Of a DNA stretch of 24,439 nt, positions 16,473 through 24,439 are shown in pieces. Below the pieces are notes generated by a model. It worked only from the letters and a program-made list of their open reading frames with translations. It searched no databases and was not told the origin of the DNA. The stretch is taken from positions 1-24,439 of the IMG/VR virus record IMGVR_UViG_3300011013_000092; one strand, 5' to 3'. A program made the translations under genes and the position numbers. The stretch's first letter is position 1, and every line of letters begins with the position of its first letter. The stretch comes from a virus.

Positions 16473-19400
16473 ATGGCCGTATTAGGTCGTTTATTACTAG
16501 GATCAGCTGAGCGATTAGATCTTCCCGATCTTCTCTCAATAGATTCATTCACATCTGCTGATTTTAAGTATTTAATTCAGAGCTTTGTTGGTGGTGATAA
16601 GTCTTATATTTTAAAAGGGTTTGAAGTAATTCAACCACAGGATTCTATTGGTACAGAGAGTGTATCAATACGTGTAGCTGATTCTGTAGCTTATTTTCCA
16701 GGATCTGGAGCTGGTTCTTTCTATTATGGTCTTCCAGAAGGTACGACTGGAACCGAGGCTTTAGTTCCAGAATTAAGAAAAAATGCAATAAACTATGTTT
16801 ACTTAACTCTTACTACATTTGATTCAGCTCGTGATAGTAGAGCTTTTTGGGATCCAGACCAAAATGGTGGAGACGGTGGCGAATTTAGCCAAGATGTAAA
16901 CACAGAATCAACTCTATCCGTGGAAGTAAATGTATCTGTATCCACATTTCCTGAAAATGTAATCCCCGTAGCTAAGATTAAGGTTGGCGCATCAGTAATC
17001 GAGTCAATACAAGACTGTAGAGATATGATGTTCAGATTAGGGGCTGGCGGAGTTAATCCAGATCCTTTTTCTAGCTTTGATTTTAGAGATGATCCAGATT
17101 CAAATTACTCTAGAAATGAACCATCTACTACAATGACATCGCCCCTTAATCCAAATCCTTTTGAGGGCGGAGATAAGAACATATTCACTCTAAGAGAGTG
17201 GATGAGTGTAGTTATGACCAGAATAAAAGAACTTTCTGGTGACACGTATTGGTACTCACAAGAGAGTTTAGGTGATTCTGGCCCTAATATCGGCAACGTA
17301 TGGCGCGATACTTTAGGTTCTTCTCTTATGTCTAAAGGGACATTCTCTCACGACGAACTAATAGGTGGTCGAATTATATGGGATGAAAATATCCGATATA
17401 GCAATCTAACCGATCCTAGATGCGTAATTATTAGACCATCCACTATAGATATTCCTAATGAAAATGTAGCTTACATTGAACTAGTTAGAGATACCGAATT
17501 AAACACCACAAGTACTGCTGTAACCTGGCTTAATGGTTCAAATATCGTAGAAGGTGTTGTTGGATCTTTCGACAATCTAACAAAAGGTGATTGGATTAAG
17601 AAAAAATCCGATGCATATTATTTATACCTACGTGCTGAAGAGTTTTACGCACTACCTGGTTTAGCAGGTGGTACTACCTCTCCAGCGCTAGCACAGTCAG
17701 TAAAATTAAATGCGATATATGCTGGTACCTCTAGTGCAGAAATCGGTGATTACACTAAAGGGGAATATTTACAAACCGATATAAAAGTTGCAAATAAGGC
17801 AGATCCCACTAACAATGAGTTTGGTGGTAACTTTTATTGGTTAGGGCATCGAGCCGATGTACTATTAGGTTTAGAGGGCATAACGCCTACCCAGCTAAGT
17901 ATAGATATCACTCAAGCAGACGGTGTTAAAGCAAGAGTTACTTCTGTAGGTCATGCTCTTATAGATCAGGACCGCATAACGATAACAACCGGTGGATACG
18001 CAGGGACATTCCAAGTAGAAGTAGAAGATACAGATAACTTTTTCATATATACAACTGTTACAGGTGATGAATTAGCTCAAACTGCTTTCTATGCTATCGT
18101 TGAATCTAGAGCTGTGTCTACCGACCATAGTTTCCAATTAGAAAGCGCAAATCATACCGCTAAAGCTAACCAGCGTGTGTATATTGAAAATACTAGTTCC
18201 CTATACGATGGTTCTTATTTAGTTAACCCTAGAACAGATACTACCTTCCAAATTGCATATGATGCATTAACTCCAGATCCTGGACCACTTGATACTGAAA
18301 ACGTTAGAGTAATTAAGGTAAATGTAAAGACTGAATTTGGTGTTGTTAAAATTATCCAAGGCGAATCGATAGACATCGGTGACGCTGATACACAGAATAT
18401 ATTGTCATACATCGGAATGGACTCGCTGTCGCAAACAGTACCGATATATAACACACCTAATGATTATAATGCGCTCGATGGTCATCAAAGCTGGAACTGC
18501 GATGATGACGATGATCTTACAACTAGAGCATCTAAATTAACAGCGATGATGGCTGATAGAGTACAAGAGCGTGGATTTAATTTCCGCGGTCGTGTAAATA
18601 TAACATCAGTCACCAATGGGTTAGATCAGGATATATCAGCAAATGGAACTCTTACCTTACATAAACCGAGTAGTCCTGAGCAAATAATAGATTTAACTGT
18701 CAGTCTTCCGGCGAATAGTGTAGCTATTGCAAACATAGACCGAGATGGAAATGCGGGTATTTCTCTAACAGTTGAGAGTATCGGTAATGCATCAATTCTT
18801 GGTGAAAACAAAATAATAATGTTTTATCGCTTCGGCGATACAACGGTATATACCTGGGAAGACCATTCAATAGTTCCTTCCGGTCATTACAATACTGAAT
18901 TACCCGAAGATTCTTCCAATAGAAACATAACTGTATTTAATCCTGGACAGTTAAAACTAGATCCACCATCTGGTTTATTAGATTTAATAGTAGACGAGGG
19001 TACAGAAGTAACTCGTGTAACTACCAGTAGTGGTGCTGCGACACCGCAATCAAGCTGGTACACATTAAATGCCGCATTAGATACCACAGAATACTATGTA
19101 TGGTACGACATAGATAGTGGTGGTACTGACCCAGCAATAGCCGGTAAGACTGCTATCACGGTTGCTATTTCAGTAGCTGACTCTGCCGACGATGTAGCTT
19201 TAGCCACAGAGACAGCAATAAACCTTATTGCGGCCACCGATGTTGTAGCATCAAGGGTTGGTGCTGCCGTAACAATCACTAACTTACTTGTCGGTGAAAC
19301 TACTGACAGCCTAGATACTGGATCAACTGGTTTTGACATAGATATACTATGTAATGGTAATGACCCAGATATAGAATTAGTAATACCTGGATCTACAAAT

Positions 19401-22355
19401 AAGAATATTATTGATGTTGACGTTATCAATGCACTCGGCACTCTTGTTATATCTAGCGGAGCTGCTGCATGGGTTAGAGTAAACCGCTATGCATTAAAGA
19501 CTTTCAATACTATCCAGACCACAGATTTACCTGACACAGATGTAAATGGTTCTATCTATATAACAAGTATAGAAGATATCCCAGTAGATCAAGATGTGTT
19601 CGTGCTATGGACAAGACTCGATGATAGCATGATTGAATCGCATAAGGCCGATCACCCTGATGGAAATATCTATGAAGAATTCCTAGATGTTGTTGCTGGT
19701 GTTCCTACAAATCCATATGAAATAACAGGGCCTGTGCCTTCAGGTACAGAAATACAACTTCCTCCAGATAGTAGGGATGACGACAGAATACAAGAGTATA
19801 TAGTTGGCTCTGGTCAACTTAAGGTATCTTTAAGAGGACAATTATTGAGACCAGGTGTCGACTGGGAAGAAGTTGGTCTTGCTGGATGTCTATCATCTAG
19901 GATTAATATCCTACAAGAATTAGTAATATCTGATTATATTTCATGGAGAATAGATTCTCAAGGGGCAGTGTATTTTGCCTCTGATGGTGCTTCGCCTGTA
20001 TCTTTACAAGATGCATATGATGGTGGGCGCTTTATAAATGTTGTCACCGGTCAACCAATTGTTGTTACTGGAGCATCAGGTAAACTAATGTCAATACAGG
20101 GTGACCTTGATGTTACCGGTGTTATCGATCCAAAGGGTATAACATTTGATCTTCAAGGTGGTACACCCTTCATATCACAAAGTGGTATATGGTTTAATAC
20201 ATTAGATGAAATGGTTATAGAGGCTGTAGCAGCCAATGCAGCCATAACAACTAAGCAAGGCAACTTGATATTAAAAAGTTTTAGCGGAACAGTTGAAACA
20301 GCTGCCATATTAAAACTAGGTAACTACCTAGACATGAACGGGCAATTGTTAACTGACCTAACCGGGCCAGTCACACTAGGTGTCGACCTAACACTTAATG
20401 ATAACATGCTATTAGGTGGAACCGGCGACATAACACTAGGCGACAATATAAATGTAAACGGTAAGCACCTAGTTGATGATACCACACTTCTGTTCCACAC
20501 ATCTGGTAGCAATAGTTTGTTCGCCGGCCTTAATGCTGGTAATTTAGCACCATCTGGTGCTAACAATACCGGTATTGGTGAAAATGCGCTTACCAATCTG
20601 TCCACAGGAAGTAATAATGTAGCACTGGGTTATAATGCACTGAATGATGTCACCATAGGTAGCGGTAATATTGCATCAGGTTCATCAGCTATGAGTTCGC
20701 TCGCTAGTGGTGATAACAACAGTGCATTTGGGTTTCAGGCCCTAATGGCAGCAGATGCAGTATCACAGAATACTGCTGTAGGTAAAGATTCACTAATAGT
20801 ATTAGCCACAGGGGCAGCGAATACCTCTATAGGTTATCAATCATTGCTCTCTGAAACATCGGGATCTAACAATGTGGCGTTAGGTGCTAACACGCTAGAT
20901 AGCCAAGATGGATCTAGTAATAATACTGCTTTAGGTTATGGTGCAGGTGGATCAATAACAACTGGCCAAAACTCTGTATTCCTTGGATCTGGAGCTGATA
21001 CAACTAGTCTACTAGCCGACAACCAGATTGCTATAGGTTATGGTGCTATAGTAGATGCCGCTAATAAATTACGCATGGGTAATGATAGCCTAACAACTAT
21101 CGAGTTCGCTCCAAACTCAGTTATGCAGGTGCAAACAGGTACGCTTGATATAACTTCCCCAGGCAATCTAGGTATTAGTACACTAGCAGCTATGAGTTTA
21201 ACTGCAGATAACAGTAGCATTAATTTAGACACTGCTATAGTGGATATTGTGGCTGATACAAGTAGTATAGGTTTAACTTCAACAACTGCAGATATAACTA
21301 CGCCAACTAGTAGCATATCTCTGGCTCCAGCTTCAATAAGCCTAAGTGCTTCACTTACAACTATAGATATGTTAGCTGCCAGTTTAACTATAACCAGTAC
21401 ACTCATATCACTAGTTGGCCCAATTACAACCAGTTCTACGTTGTCACTTGGGGGCATCATAGACATGAATTCTAATCGCATAACTGAAGTAGCTGCTCCA
21501 ACAGCAGTAACTGATGCGGCTAGACAGCAGGAAGTTGACGATCTCGAAACTACCATAAACAATGAATTCTTAAGATTAGATGGTACCAATCCTATGGAAG
21601 CCGATCTAGCCATGGGAACACATAAAATAACAGGTTTAACTGCTCCAATGGCGGCAACCGATGCGGCTCGAAAACAAGAAGTAGACGATTTAGAATCATC
21701 TATAAACAATGAATTCTTAAGATTAGACGGCACTAACCCTATGGAGGCTGATTTGGCCATGGGGACACATAAAATAACAGGTTTAACTGACCCAACTGCA
21801 GCACAAGATGCATCTACCATGGCCTATACAGATCTACATCTAAAACTAGATGGCTCTGTTGCCATGACTGGTGATTTAGATCTAGACGGAGCATACAGGG
21901 TAATAAATGCACTTGATCCTGTATTCCCGCAAGACCTAGTTACAAAAGCTTTTGTTGAAAGCGCAGATACATTAAAAGCAACATATGTAAAGTTATATAA
22001 TGATACAGGTGCAACTCTATTAGCGGGTGATATTGTTTCAGTTAGTACTGTAGCCGGTCAATGTATTTTAGCTGATGCTACCACGAGGGCCACATCTGAA
22101 GGTACTGTGGGGATAGTTATCGCGAACGCGCTAAACGCCACGACAGCTATAGTACAGGTCGCTGGTGAGAGTATAGTTGATGTCAATGTAGCAGTTTCCC
22201 TAAGCGTGGGTAAAAGAGCATACCTAAGTACAACAGCTGGGGCTATTGATAAAGATGCCCCAATTGCTTCAGGTACTGCTGTATTCGTTTTAGGCGTGGC
22301 TACTCAAGCAAATAGAGTTATAATCCAACCATCATTAGCGTATATTAATGAATAA
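16473..22355 (+). CDS. Very large tail fibre protein with YadA-like head repeats
   Basis: This 1960-residue protein is the main host-contact candidate. Residues 1-260 look like a baseplate-attachment domain (RLDLPDLLSIDSFTSADF, YILKGFEVIQP, IPVAKIKVG, IQDCRDMMFRLGAGG, LREWMSVVMTRIKEL). Residues 345-600 hold small beta modules, including GDWIKK and GHALIDQDRITITTGG motifs. Residues 858-966 are a YVWYDI-type module. Residues about 1085-1150 hold the RGQLLRPG module found again as the separate 92-residue gene. Residues about 1346-1536 are YadA-like repeats (GSNNVALGYNAL type). Residues about 1580-1650 are a Ser/Thr/Ile-rich fibrous stretch. Residues 1670-1767 are two 49-residue shaft units plus a diverged third. 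The last 110 residues form a small beta tip domain (GTVGIVIANAL, VGKRAYLSTTAG). No peptidase S74 chaperone domain is seen. The ribosome site is AAAGGA, eight bases before the ATG. Confidence 0.82.
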   Translation: MAVLGRLLLGSAERLDLPDLLSIDSFTSADFKYLIQSFVGGDKSYILKGFEVIQPQDSIGTESVSIRVADSVAYFPGSGAGSFYYGLPEGTTGTEALVPELRKNAINYVYLTLTTFDSARDSRAFWDPDQNGGDGGEFSQDVNTESTLSVEVNVSVSTFPENVIPVAKIKVGASVIESIQDCRDMMFRLGAGGVNPDPFSSFDFRDDPDSNYSRNEPSTTMTSPLNPNPFEGGDKNIFTLREWMSVVMTRIKELSGDTYWYSQESLGDSGPNIGNVWRDTLGSSLMSKGTFSHDELIGGRIIWDENIRYSNLTDPRCVIIRPSTIDIPNENVAYIELVRDTELNTTSTAVTWLNGSNIVEGVVGSFDNLTKGDWIKKKSDAYYLYLRAEEFYALPGLAGGTTSPALAQSVKLNAIYAGTSSAEIGDYTKGEYLQTDIKVANKADPTNNEFGGNFYWLGHRADVLLGLEGITPTQLSIDITQADGVKARVTSVGHALIDQDRITITTGGYAGTFQVEVEDTDNFFIYTTVTGDELAQTAFYAIVESRAVSTDHSFQLESANHTAKANQRVYIENTSSLYDGSYLVNPRTDTTFQIAYDALTPDPGPLDTENVRVIKVNVKTEFGVVKIIQGESIDIGDADTQNILSYIGMDSLSQTVPIYNTPNDYNALDGHQSWNCDDDDDLTTRASKLTAMMADRVQERGFNFRGRVNITSVTNGLDQDISANGTLTLHKPSSPEQIIDLTVSLPANSVAIANIDRDGNAGISLTVESIGNASILGENKIIMFYRFGDTTVYTWEDHSIVPSGHYNTELPEDSSNRNITVFNPGQLKLDPPSGLLDLIVDEGTEVTRVTTSSGAATPQSSWYTLNAALDTTEYYVWYDIDSGGTDPAIAGKTAITVAISVADSADDVALATETAINLIAATDVVASRVGAAVTITNLLVGETTDSLDTGSTGFDIDILCNGNDPDIELVIPGSTNKNIIDVDVINALGTLVISSGAAAWVRVNRYALKTFNTIQTTDLPDTDVNGSIYITSIEDIPVDQDVFVLWTRLDDSMIESHKADHPDGNIYEEFLDVVAGVPTNPYEITGPVPSGTEIQLPPDSRDDDRIQEYIVGSGQLKVSLRGQLLRPGVDWEEVGLAGCLSSRINILQELVISDYISWRIDSQGAVYFASDGASPVSLQDAYDGGRFINVVTGQPIVVTGASGKLMSIQGDLDVTGVIDPKGITFDLQGGTPFISQSGIWFNTLDEMVIEAVAANAAITTKQGNLILKSFSGTVETAAILKLGNYLDMNGQLLTDLTGPVTLGVDLTLNDNMLLGGTGDITLGDNINVNGKHLVDDTTLLFHTSGSNSLFAGLNAGNLAPSGANNTGIGENALTNLSTGSNNVALGYNALNDVTIGSGNIASGSSAMSSLASGDNNSAFGFQALMAADAVSQNTAVGKDSLIVLATGAANTSIGYQSLLSETSGSNNVALGANTLDSQDGSSNNTALGYGAGGSITTGQNSVFLGSGADTTSLLADNQIAIGYGAIVDAANKLRMGNDSLTTIEFAPNSVMQVQTGTLDITSPGNLGISTLAAMSLTADNSSINLDTAIVDIVADTSSIGLTSTTADITTPTSSISLAPASISLSASLTTIDMLAASLTITSTLISLVGPITTSSTLSLGGIIDMNSNRITEVAAPTAVTDAARQQEVDDLETTINNEFLRLDGTNPMEADLAMGTHKITGLTAPMAATDAARKQEVDDLESSINNEFLRLDGTNPMEADLAMGTHKITGLTDPTAAQDASTMAYTDLHLKLDGSVAMTGDLDLDGAYRVINALDPVFPQDLVTKAFVESADTLKATYVKLYNDTGATLLAGDIVSVSTVAGQCILADATTRATSEGTVGIVIANALNATTAIVQVAGESIVDVNVAVSLSVGKRAYLSTTAGAIDKDAPIASGTAVFVLGVATQANRVIIQPSLAYINE
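20509..21080 (+). repeat. YadA-like left-handed beta-roll repeats in the fibre
   Basis: Residues about 1346-1536 of the fibre contain roughly a dozen degenerate units of about 14 residues with the pattern GxNNxAxGxxAL or close variants: NNTGIGENAL, NNVALGYNAL, NNSAFGFQAL, QNTAVGKDSL, ANTSIGYQSL, NNVALGANTL, NNTALGYGAG and QNSVFLGSGA. This is the head-repeat pattern of trimeric autotransporter adhesins, also common in phage fibres. It implies a trimeric fibre head that may bind the cell surface. Confidence 0.8.
21480..21773 (+). repeat. Two tandem 147-bp (49-residue) shaft repeats
   Basis: Unit 1 spans 21480-21626 and unit 2 spans 21627-21773, exactly in frame; a diverged third begins at 21774. 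Each unit reads as a turn (IT-x-x-x-xP), a short helix (DAARxQEVDDLE) and a segment containing RLDGTNPMEADLAMGTHK. Twenty-nine residues are identical between the copies. LDG-NPM-A-DL and DA-x-x-QEVDDL patterns are known in phage fibre shafts next to coiled coils. Confidence 0.85.
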
Positions 22356-22371
22356 TTGGTTATTAAAGGTG

Positions 22372-22378
22372 TATAATT
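22372..22378 (+). promoter_or_regulatory. TATAATT box, candidate phage promoter
   Basis: TATAATTAA lies in the 36-base gap after the fibre stop and begins 20 bases before the ATG at 22392. No -35 hexamer is evident. It is the third gap copy of this heptamer. If it is a promoter, the leader of the next gene would be very short. Confidence 0.4.
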
Positions 22379-22391
22379 AAGTAGGTGACTT

Positions 22392-22670
22392 ATGGGCAGG
22401 AAAATATTATTACCCGATAATGGGGTTTTAGTAGCAAAAACAGCATATGATAAGACAGTTGGTATTATAGCTAATGCTAGCTCGCCTGTTATAATAACAC
22501 TACCTGATAGCGAGACTTATCAAGACGTTGAACTGTGGGTAGAGTTGCGGGGTCAGCTGTTAAGACCTGGAACAGACTATAATTTTTTAGGCACAGAGCC
22601 ACGTACACAGATCGAGCTTTTACAAGATGTTAAGATTGGGGACAGTGTCCGCATAAGAAAGCTATCATAA
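22392..22670 (+). CDS. Small 92-residue structural protein, a free-standing fibre module
   Basis: This short protein lies between two fibre genes, with TAGGTG as ribosome site. Residues 1-25 are a short start (KILLPDNGVLVAKTAY), then a beta strand pair (VIITLPDSETYQDVELWV). The core is LRGQLLRPGTDYNF followed by QIELLQDVKIGDSVRIRK. The same core, with LRGQLLRPGVDWEE and INILQELVISDYISWRI, is inside the fibre at residues about 1085-1150, so the two are clearly related. It has no signal peptide or membrane segment. Likely a decoration or adaptor that packs on the fibre or baseplate; a remnant of a duplicated fibre segment is possible. The exact role is unknown. Confidence 0.65.
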   Translation: MGRKILLPDNGVLVAKTAYDKTVGIIANASSPVIITLPDSETYQDVELWVELRGQLLRPGTDYNFLGTEPRTQIELLQDVKIGDSVRIRKLS

Positions 22671-22689
22671 TCCGTAGGATCGAGGAATA

Positions 22690-24439
22690 ATGGCAACTAA
22701 ATTAGACTCAAGACAAGTAATCTCGCTAGATGCATTAAGTCAACTAACTGCGGGTGTAGCGGATGTCGAAGTAGATAACATACTTAGATCGATAGATTCT
22801 GATCTAACCCCTATTCTTAAACTTAGTACAGATGGGGCACTAACGATATCTGTCGGTACTAACTTAAAGATAAACCCTGAAACAGGTAAGCAAACAAGCT
22901 TGCCACCAATTAATGGTGTAATTCCTACTTTCGCTAGTGGTACAGTTGTTTTTCCTGCATCAGCTGGCGGAACAGTTACAGTCACACCAGGTAATAATCC
23001 CACCTTAACAATGTCAGTTAGCAGTTTTATTAATGCTGGAATTCACATTGAAGATACAGGGGATCTATTAGTTAATTTTGGAGTTGAAAGTGTAACAAGC
23101 GGTGGAGCTACTATTCCCCCTGCCCTACCTAATTCTATAGCTATCGGGTATATATCAATATCGACTGATATTGCAGGTAATATAGCAAACATATCAGATA
23201 GTACAGTTTTTCAATATGTAAGTCTATACGAAGATGCAGCCGCACAGTCTTTTCAAGATAGAAGTGCTAAACTAATAGGCGGTGGAACATGGACATGGGA
23301 TGCAGGCGATTTAACACTAAGTGCTGCAGCATACGTTCAACTGCCAGGTCTAACAGATACTGCAAATGAAATATCCGCGCAATCAATAACCATAGCAGCA
23401 AACGAAGTTGCTTATGTTTCTCTAAATAGATCGAGCGATACGCCGACGGTATTAACAGTTTCTACAGCTAATATAAATGCTGTACCACAGTCTAATGACA
23501 TAATAGTTATAGCAAGACGCGATGGTTCTGACATACTAGTTGGAACTTCTTCTTTTAGATTAAAAGAAGATGAGAACCTTGAATTAGATGGTGCCCTTGC
23601 GGAGATAGGCAGAAGATTAGATCAGTTAAAACTGTTAGAAGATCAGGTTAATGCAGATCAGGTGACAATAAGTGGCGCAGACATTACGCAATTAGATGGG
23701 ACAGTATTAGGACAAGAATTAAACAATGTCTTAATGGATTTCACCGGTGCTACAATAAACTTTACAACAGGGGTTATTTCCGGCGATGCTAGTGGAATTA
23801 ATTTTCCACCATTCGCAATTCCTGTGGGTGAATATTTCTGGTATGGTATTGCGATTGTAGGCGATACTGTAGGGATAGATAATAGAATAAGTGCTAGTGT
23901 ACAAATAACACCAGCCACAGTAGCAGATGCAGTTCAGGCTACTGCGGAGTTGCCCCTGATTGTTGGATCTAAGAAACTTGGTGCTGTCCAAGTATGGAAC
24001 AATGCAGGAACAATAGAGGTTGTCGATATTAGGCGACTCGGTGTTGGTTCTGGTTCTGGCGGCGAAGGTGATGGCGGTGGGGCACCAGTTGAGCCAGCTG
24101 CCGGTTTTAATATGGCTTACAGTGATGGTTTTAACGTTGGTCCAACCAGCACTGATGCTCTAGTTAGAGACACGGAAACAAATGCAAGTCATAACTTATC
24201 TAAAGGGTTTTATTCTTTAGAATGTGACGGAACACCAACTTATACCGCTACAGGTACCAATGTACTTTTATCGGGCGCCGCTGGATACACGGTTGAAGCT
24301 GGTGACATTATTTATATCACCTCATTAGATGAGTGGAGAAGAATTAGCAACGTCAATAGTCAAACCGACGTTGATATCGATACTGCGTTCTCAGTAGATC
24401 CTGCAGCAGAAGCTGGTATGGTTTCACAAGCAGTGTGGA
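22690..24439 (+). CDS. Second tail fibre or baseplate appendage protein, 3' end outside window
   Basis: Translating from the ATG at 22690 gives an uninterrupted frame of 583 codons to the window edge. GAGGA lies three bases upstream. Residues 1-285 are beta-rich and rich in Ser, Thr, Ala and Ile, with no recognised catalytic motif. Residues about 290-335 look like a short coiled coil (LDGALAEIGRRLDQLKLLED). Residues about 370-450 form a compact domain (PVGEYFWYGIAIVGD, LGAVQVWNNAGTIEV) ending in DIRRLGVGSGSG. A Gly/Ser-rich linker at about 450-470 follows, then a new domain (GFNMAYSDGFNVG, GDIIYITSLDEWRRI). The LGAVQV to DIRRLG segment resembles IPVAKIKVG to DCRDMMFRLGAGG near the fibre N-terminus, suggesting a shared attachment domain. 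Function as an appendage is inferred from this and from position. Confidence 0.65.
   Translation, partial: MATKLDSRQVISLDALSQLTAGVADVEVDNILRSIDSDLTPILKLSTDGALTISVGTNLKINPETGKQTSLPPINGVIPTFASGTVVFPASAGGTVTVTPGNNPTLTMSVSSFINAGIHIEDTGDLLVNFGVESVTSGGATIPPALPNSIAIGYISISTDIAGNIANISDSTVFQYVSLYEDAAAQSFQDRSAKLIGGGTWTWDAGDLTLSAAAYVQLPGLTDTANEISAQSITIAANEVAYVSLNRSSDTPTVLTVSTANINAVPQSNDIIVIARRDGSDILVGTSSFRLKEDENLELDGALAEIGRRLDQLKLLEDQVNADQVTISGADITQLDGTVLGQELNNVLMDFTGATINFTTGVISGDASGINFPPFAIPVGEYFWYGIAIVGDTVGIDNRISASVQITPATVADAVQATAELPLIVGSKKLGAVQVWNNAGTIEVVDIRRLGVGSGSGGEGDGGGAPVEPAAGFNMAYSDGFNVGPTSTDALVRDTETNASHNLSKGFYSLECDGTPTYTATGTNVLLSGAAGYTVEAGDIIYITSLDEWRRISNVNSQTDVDIDTAFSVDPAAEAGMVSQAVW

Noticed and set aside
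20509-21080. YadA-like repeats as a bacterial adhesin gene, implying chromosomal DNA
   Set aside because: There is no signal peptide or outer-membrane anchor, and the gene sits in a complete phage baseplate order with fibre-type ends.
21038-21820. 260-codon open frame on the minus strand
   Set aside because: It lies antisense to the fibre's low-complexity and repeat region, repeats the same 147-bp period, is rich in Ser/Val/Ala as an antisense product would be, and has no separate ribosome site or promoter.
23658-23991. Two overlapping minus-strand frames near the right edge
   Set aside because: Both are antisense to the continuous + frame that runs from 22690 to the window end and look like chance openings.

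Overview
The window is a continuous stretch of the tail and baseplate region of a large contractile-tailed bacteriophage (myovirus), or a closely related prophage. Every supported gene is on the + strand. Genes are packed tightly: three junctions share one base (TAATG or TAGTG), and the only gap over 60 bases is the 224-base one at 16249-16472. By eye the GC content is about 38-40%. Good Shine-Dalgarno sequences (for example TAAGGAG at 3719) fit a bacterial host, but nothing names the host. The very large structural proteins suggest a large or jumbo phage; that is inference.

Layout. 1-915: C-terminal end of a probable tape measure protein, start outside the window. 915-3691: gp27-like baseplate hub and gp5/gpV-like central spike, translationally coupled. 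A hairpin over the spike stop codon, a TATAATT box and a strong ribosome binding site separate these from the next block. 3731-16248: an inner-baseplate protein of uncertain role, a LysM plus gp25-like wedge protein, a giant 2498-residue baseplate J-like wedge protein, and an 843-residue gpI/P2_I-like wedge protein. 16249-16472: non-coding, with a second TATAATT box. 16473-22355: a 1960-residue tail fibre with a baseplate-attachment N-terminus, many small beta modules, YadA-like head repeats, a fibrous beta stretch, a duplicated 49-residue shaft unit and a small C-terminal tip domain. 22392-22670: a 92-residue protein that is a free-standing version of a module inside that fibre, preceded by a third TATAATT box. 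22690-24439: a second fibre or appendage protein, open at the right edge.

How they work together (known for the families, inferred here). Hub and spike form the tip of the tail tube. The gp25-like, J-like and gpI-like proteins form the wedges that clamp the sheath and carry the fibres. The fibre and appendage proteins make host contact.

The most interesting signal is not a new gene family but shared modular construction. At least five kinds of small beta-rich module recur within the giant J-like protein and again in the gpI-like protein and the fibre, which are encoded side by side. One further module also exists as its own gene. I see no RNA genes, CRISPR, transposons, integrase, defence genes, lysis genes or metabolic genes.
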